Part shown: positions 62,937-64,000 of the stretch, one piece after another
Layout: every line of letters begins with the position of its first letter
How positions within the stretch are numbered: position 1 is the stretch's first letter
Source: Neorhizobium lilium
GTDB taxonomy: Bacteria; Pseudomonadota; Alphaproteobacteria; Rhizobiales; Rhizobiaceae
Length of the DNA: 64,000 nucleotides
Direction of reading: 5' to 3'
NCBI RefSeq assembly: GCF_004053875.1
Contig: NZ_SBIP01000001.1
Location: 372,001-436,000, forward strand
Position numbers and translations under genes: made by a program
Notes under the pieces: generated by a model
Told to the model about the DNA's origin: nothing
The model's database searches: none
What the model saw: the letters and a program-made list of their open reading frames with translations, nothing else

Positions 62937-64000
62937 GATCTATAGCCGTCTTCCTTCCGGCTTGCCCGGGGAACGCGCGGCGCATCGGAGGAGTATCTGT
63001 CATAAAGATTGAGGAGTGGCGGCGGGACGTGGCCTTCCGGAGCTTTGATTTCATCCCGTTCGGTACTGTAAGCCCGATCTCGCAGATAGCCGTAGCCGAT
63101 GCCAAGCGACCAACCAAGGCTTATACCGAAGCCCACCGAAACGACGAGCATCATGGACAGGGAAGGCGGAGACTTTCGACGGATCGGTGTCGAAGCCGGA
63201 GAAACAATCTGAGCATTGATTGTGTTCAACAACCCCTGTTCACGCGTTTCCCGGGAACGGGTCAGAGCCTCCTCATAAAGCGCCCGTGCGCTGTCCGCAT
63301 CACGCTGGAGTTGCCTGAGCTCAATCCGGGCCGAGTCTATATCTTGGACCTGGGAAATGAGAGGGTCGAGCGACTTTACCGCGGATTCGTATTCGGACTT
63401 GGATCGCTCGTACTCAATGCTGGCATACTGGGCCAGTCGTGCCATCTCGGCACTGACCGCGCGCTCTACTGCCGCCACCTTGCTTCGGGCGGTAATCACC
63501 CTCGGATGCCGCTCTCCCAACGTTGCGGCTAGTGTCGATACATCCGCCTCGGACGCTTCCATTTCCGCGCGCAAGCGCATCAGATCAGGAGACGCAGTCG
63601 CGATCGGTGACGATAGAAACCGCTCAGGATGGGCGAGCAGGGCTTTGAGCTGATCGCGATCTACCTTCCGCTTGTTCATGGTGTCTTGCGCGGTCGAGAC
63701 AGCTGTACTGTTCTGACTGAGACGGCTCTCTGCCAGAACGGTCCCGTTCGCATCGACGATGTGATTATCAACTTTAAACTTCGCAATCGCATCTTCGCGC
63801 ACCTTGAGTGCCGACTGCAGCGACGTTAGCCGGTTCTCAAGACTTTCCGACGCGGTGTTGGCCTGATCCGTGCGCTGCTTGTCACGCAACTGCAGATAAG
63901 ACTTTACAACGGCATTGCTGATCTCCGCTGCTCTAGTGGCGCTCTGGCTTCGCGCATAAACGGTGATCATATAGGTCCGGTCTTCCCGGACGACGTTGAT
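62933..64000 (-). CDS. Wzz/ExoP-type polysaccharide chain-length protein, partial
   Basis: The C-terminal ~355 residues of a Wzz-domain polysaccharide co-polymerase; the N-terminus lies beyond the right edge. I read the frame to the window end (VREDRTYMITVYARSQSATR, then AAEISNAVVKSYLQLR). A long coiled coil follows (about 40 residues from the edge onward, with LESLENRLTSLQSALKVRED-type heptads), then the second TM helix (LSMMLVVSVGFGISLGWSLG) and a ~55-residue cytoplasmic tail ending KEDGYRS. No tyrosine-autokinase domain is fused, unlike ExoP/Wzc. It is the most upstream visible gene of the leftward operon. It controls polymer length and export. Confidence 0.88.
   Translation of the reverse strand: MNVVREDRTYMITVYARSQSATRAAEISNAVVKSYLQLRDKQRTDQANTASESLENRLTSLQSALKVREDAIAKFKVDNHIVDANGTVLAESRLSQNSTAVSTAQDTMNKRKVDRDQLKALLAHPERFLSSPIATASPDLMRLRAEMEASEADVSTLAATLGERHPRVITARSKVAAVERAVSAEMARLAQYASIEYERSKSEYESAVKSLDPLISQVQDIDSARIELRQLQRDADSARALYEEALTRSRETREQGLLNTINAQIVSPASTPIRRKSPPSLSMMLVVSVGFGISLGWSLGIGYGYLRDRAYSTERDEIKAPEGHVPPPLLNLYDRYSSDAPRVPRASRKEDGYRS

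Overview
The window looks like part of an alphaproteobacterial genome of the Rhizobium/Agrobacterium/Ensifer group. The evidence is a moderately high GC content, many ATGA/TGATG/GTGA gene overlaps, a rhizobial-type intergenic palindromic mosaic repeat (45243-45344), a Mur-like box on a manganese transporter gene, and rhizobial-type sugar-alcohol, acetylpolyamine and exopolysaccharide loci. No rRNA, tRNA, CRISPR array or intact insertion sequence was seen. The assignment rests on gene families alone. Chromosome and megaplasmid cannot be told apart, although the mosaic of catabolic cassettes separated by gene remnants resembles an accessory replicon.

Layout, left to right. (1) 1-8700, minus strand: an AraC-type regulator, an ATP-dependent hydantoinase/oxoprolinase pair (HyuA, HyuB) and a three-subunit molybdenum hydroxylase whose large subunit runs off the left edge. 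(2) 8869-10977: an acid-sugar cassette (enolase-superfamily enzyme, gluconate 5-dehydrogenase-like SDR) ending in a broken remnant of an idonate-dehydrogenase gene. (3) 10978-13025: an IS66 transposase remnant, then the Mn transporter MntH with a palindromic operator over its promoter. (4) 13312-15256: a small membrane protein overlapping a multi-TM chemoreceptor. (5) 15337-22254: a galactitol/altritol/tagatose catabolic regulon built on a divergent promoter, with a periplasmic binding protein but no permease genes, followed by a decayed glycosidase fragment. (6) 22707-28041: an ArsB-type transporter and an MFS transporter, an OB-fold protein, and a divergent PhoPQ-like two-component system with a PhoP-box-like site between them.

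(7) 28301-32570: an ECF sigma factor, its probable anti-sigma factor, a small membrane-anchored sensor-like protein, and a DUF1800/DUF1501 pair, the second with a Tat-type leader. This is the most likely poorly described system here. (8) 32757-40649: an amidohydrolase, a complete Pot-type ABC importer, an acetylpolyamine deacetylase of the histone-deacetylase fold and a serine hydrolase, probably one polyamine-scavenging unit. (9) 40675-46910: the propionyl-CoA to succinyl-CoA pathway (PccB, PccA, methylmalonyl-CoA mutase, epimerase). (10) 47056-52359: a MacAB/LolCDE-like exporter with adaptor, preceded by a membrane-embedded AraC-type regulator. (11) 52535-53757: a sugar-phosphate isomerase-like TIM barrel, a possible phosphodiesterase fragment, and a MerR-type promoter that now drives only a 12-codon stub. 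(12) 54076-64000: an exopolysaccharide cluster (tandem alpha/beta hydrolase, polysaccharide deacetylase, two GT4 glycosyltransferases, flippase, polymerase, GH5 glycanase, and a Wzz-type chain-length protein cut by the right edge).

Throughout, intact cassettes are bounded by fragments of other genes (idnD-like at 8869, IS66 at 11423, GH95-like at 22303, possible GDPD at 53521, MerR-driven stub at 53719). This suggests repeated cassette exchange.
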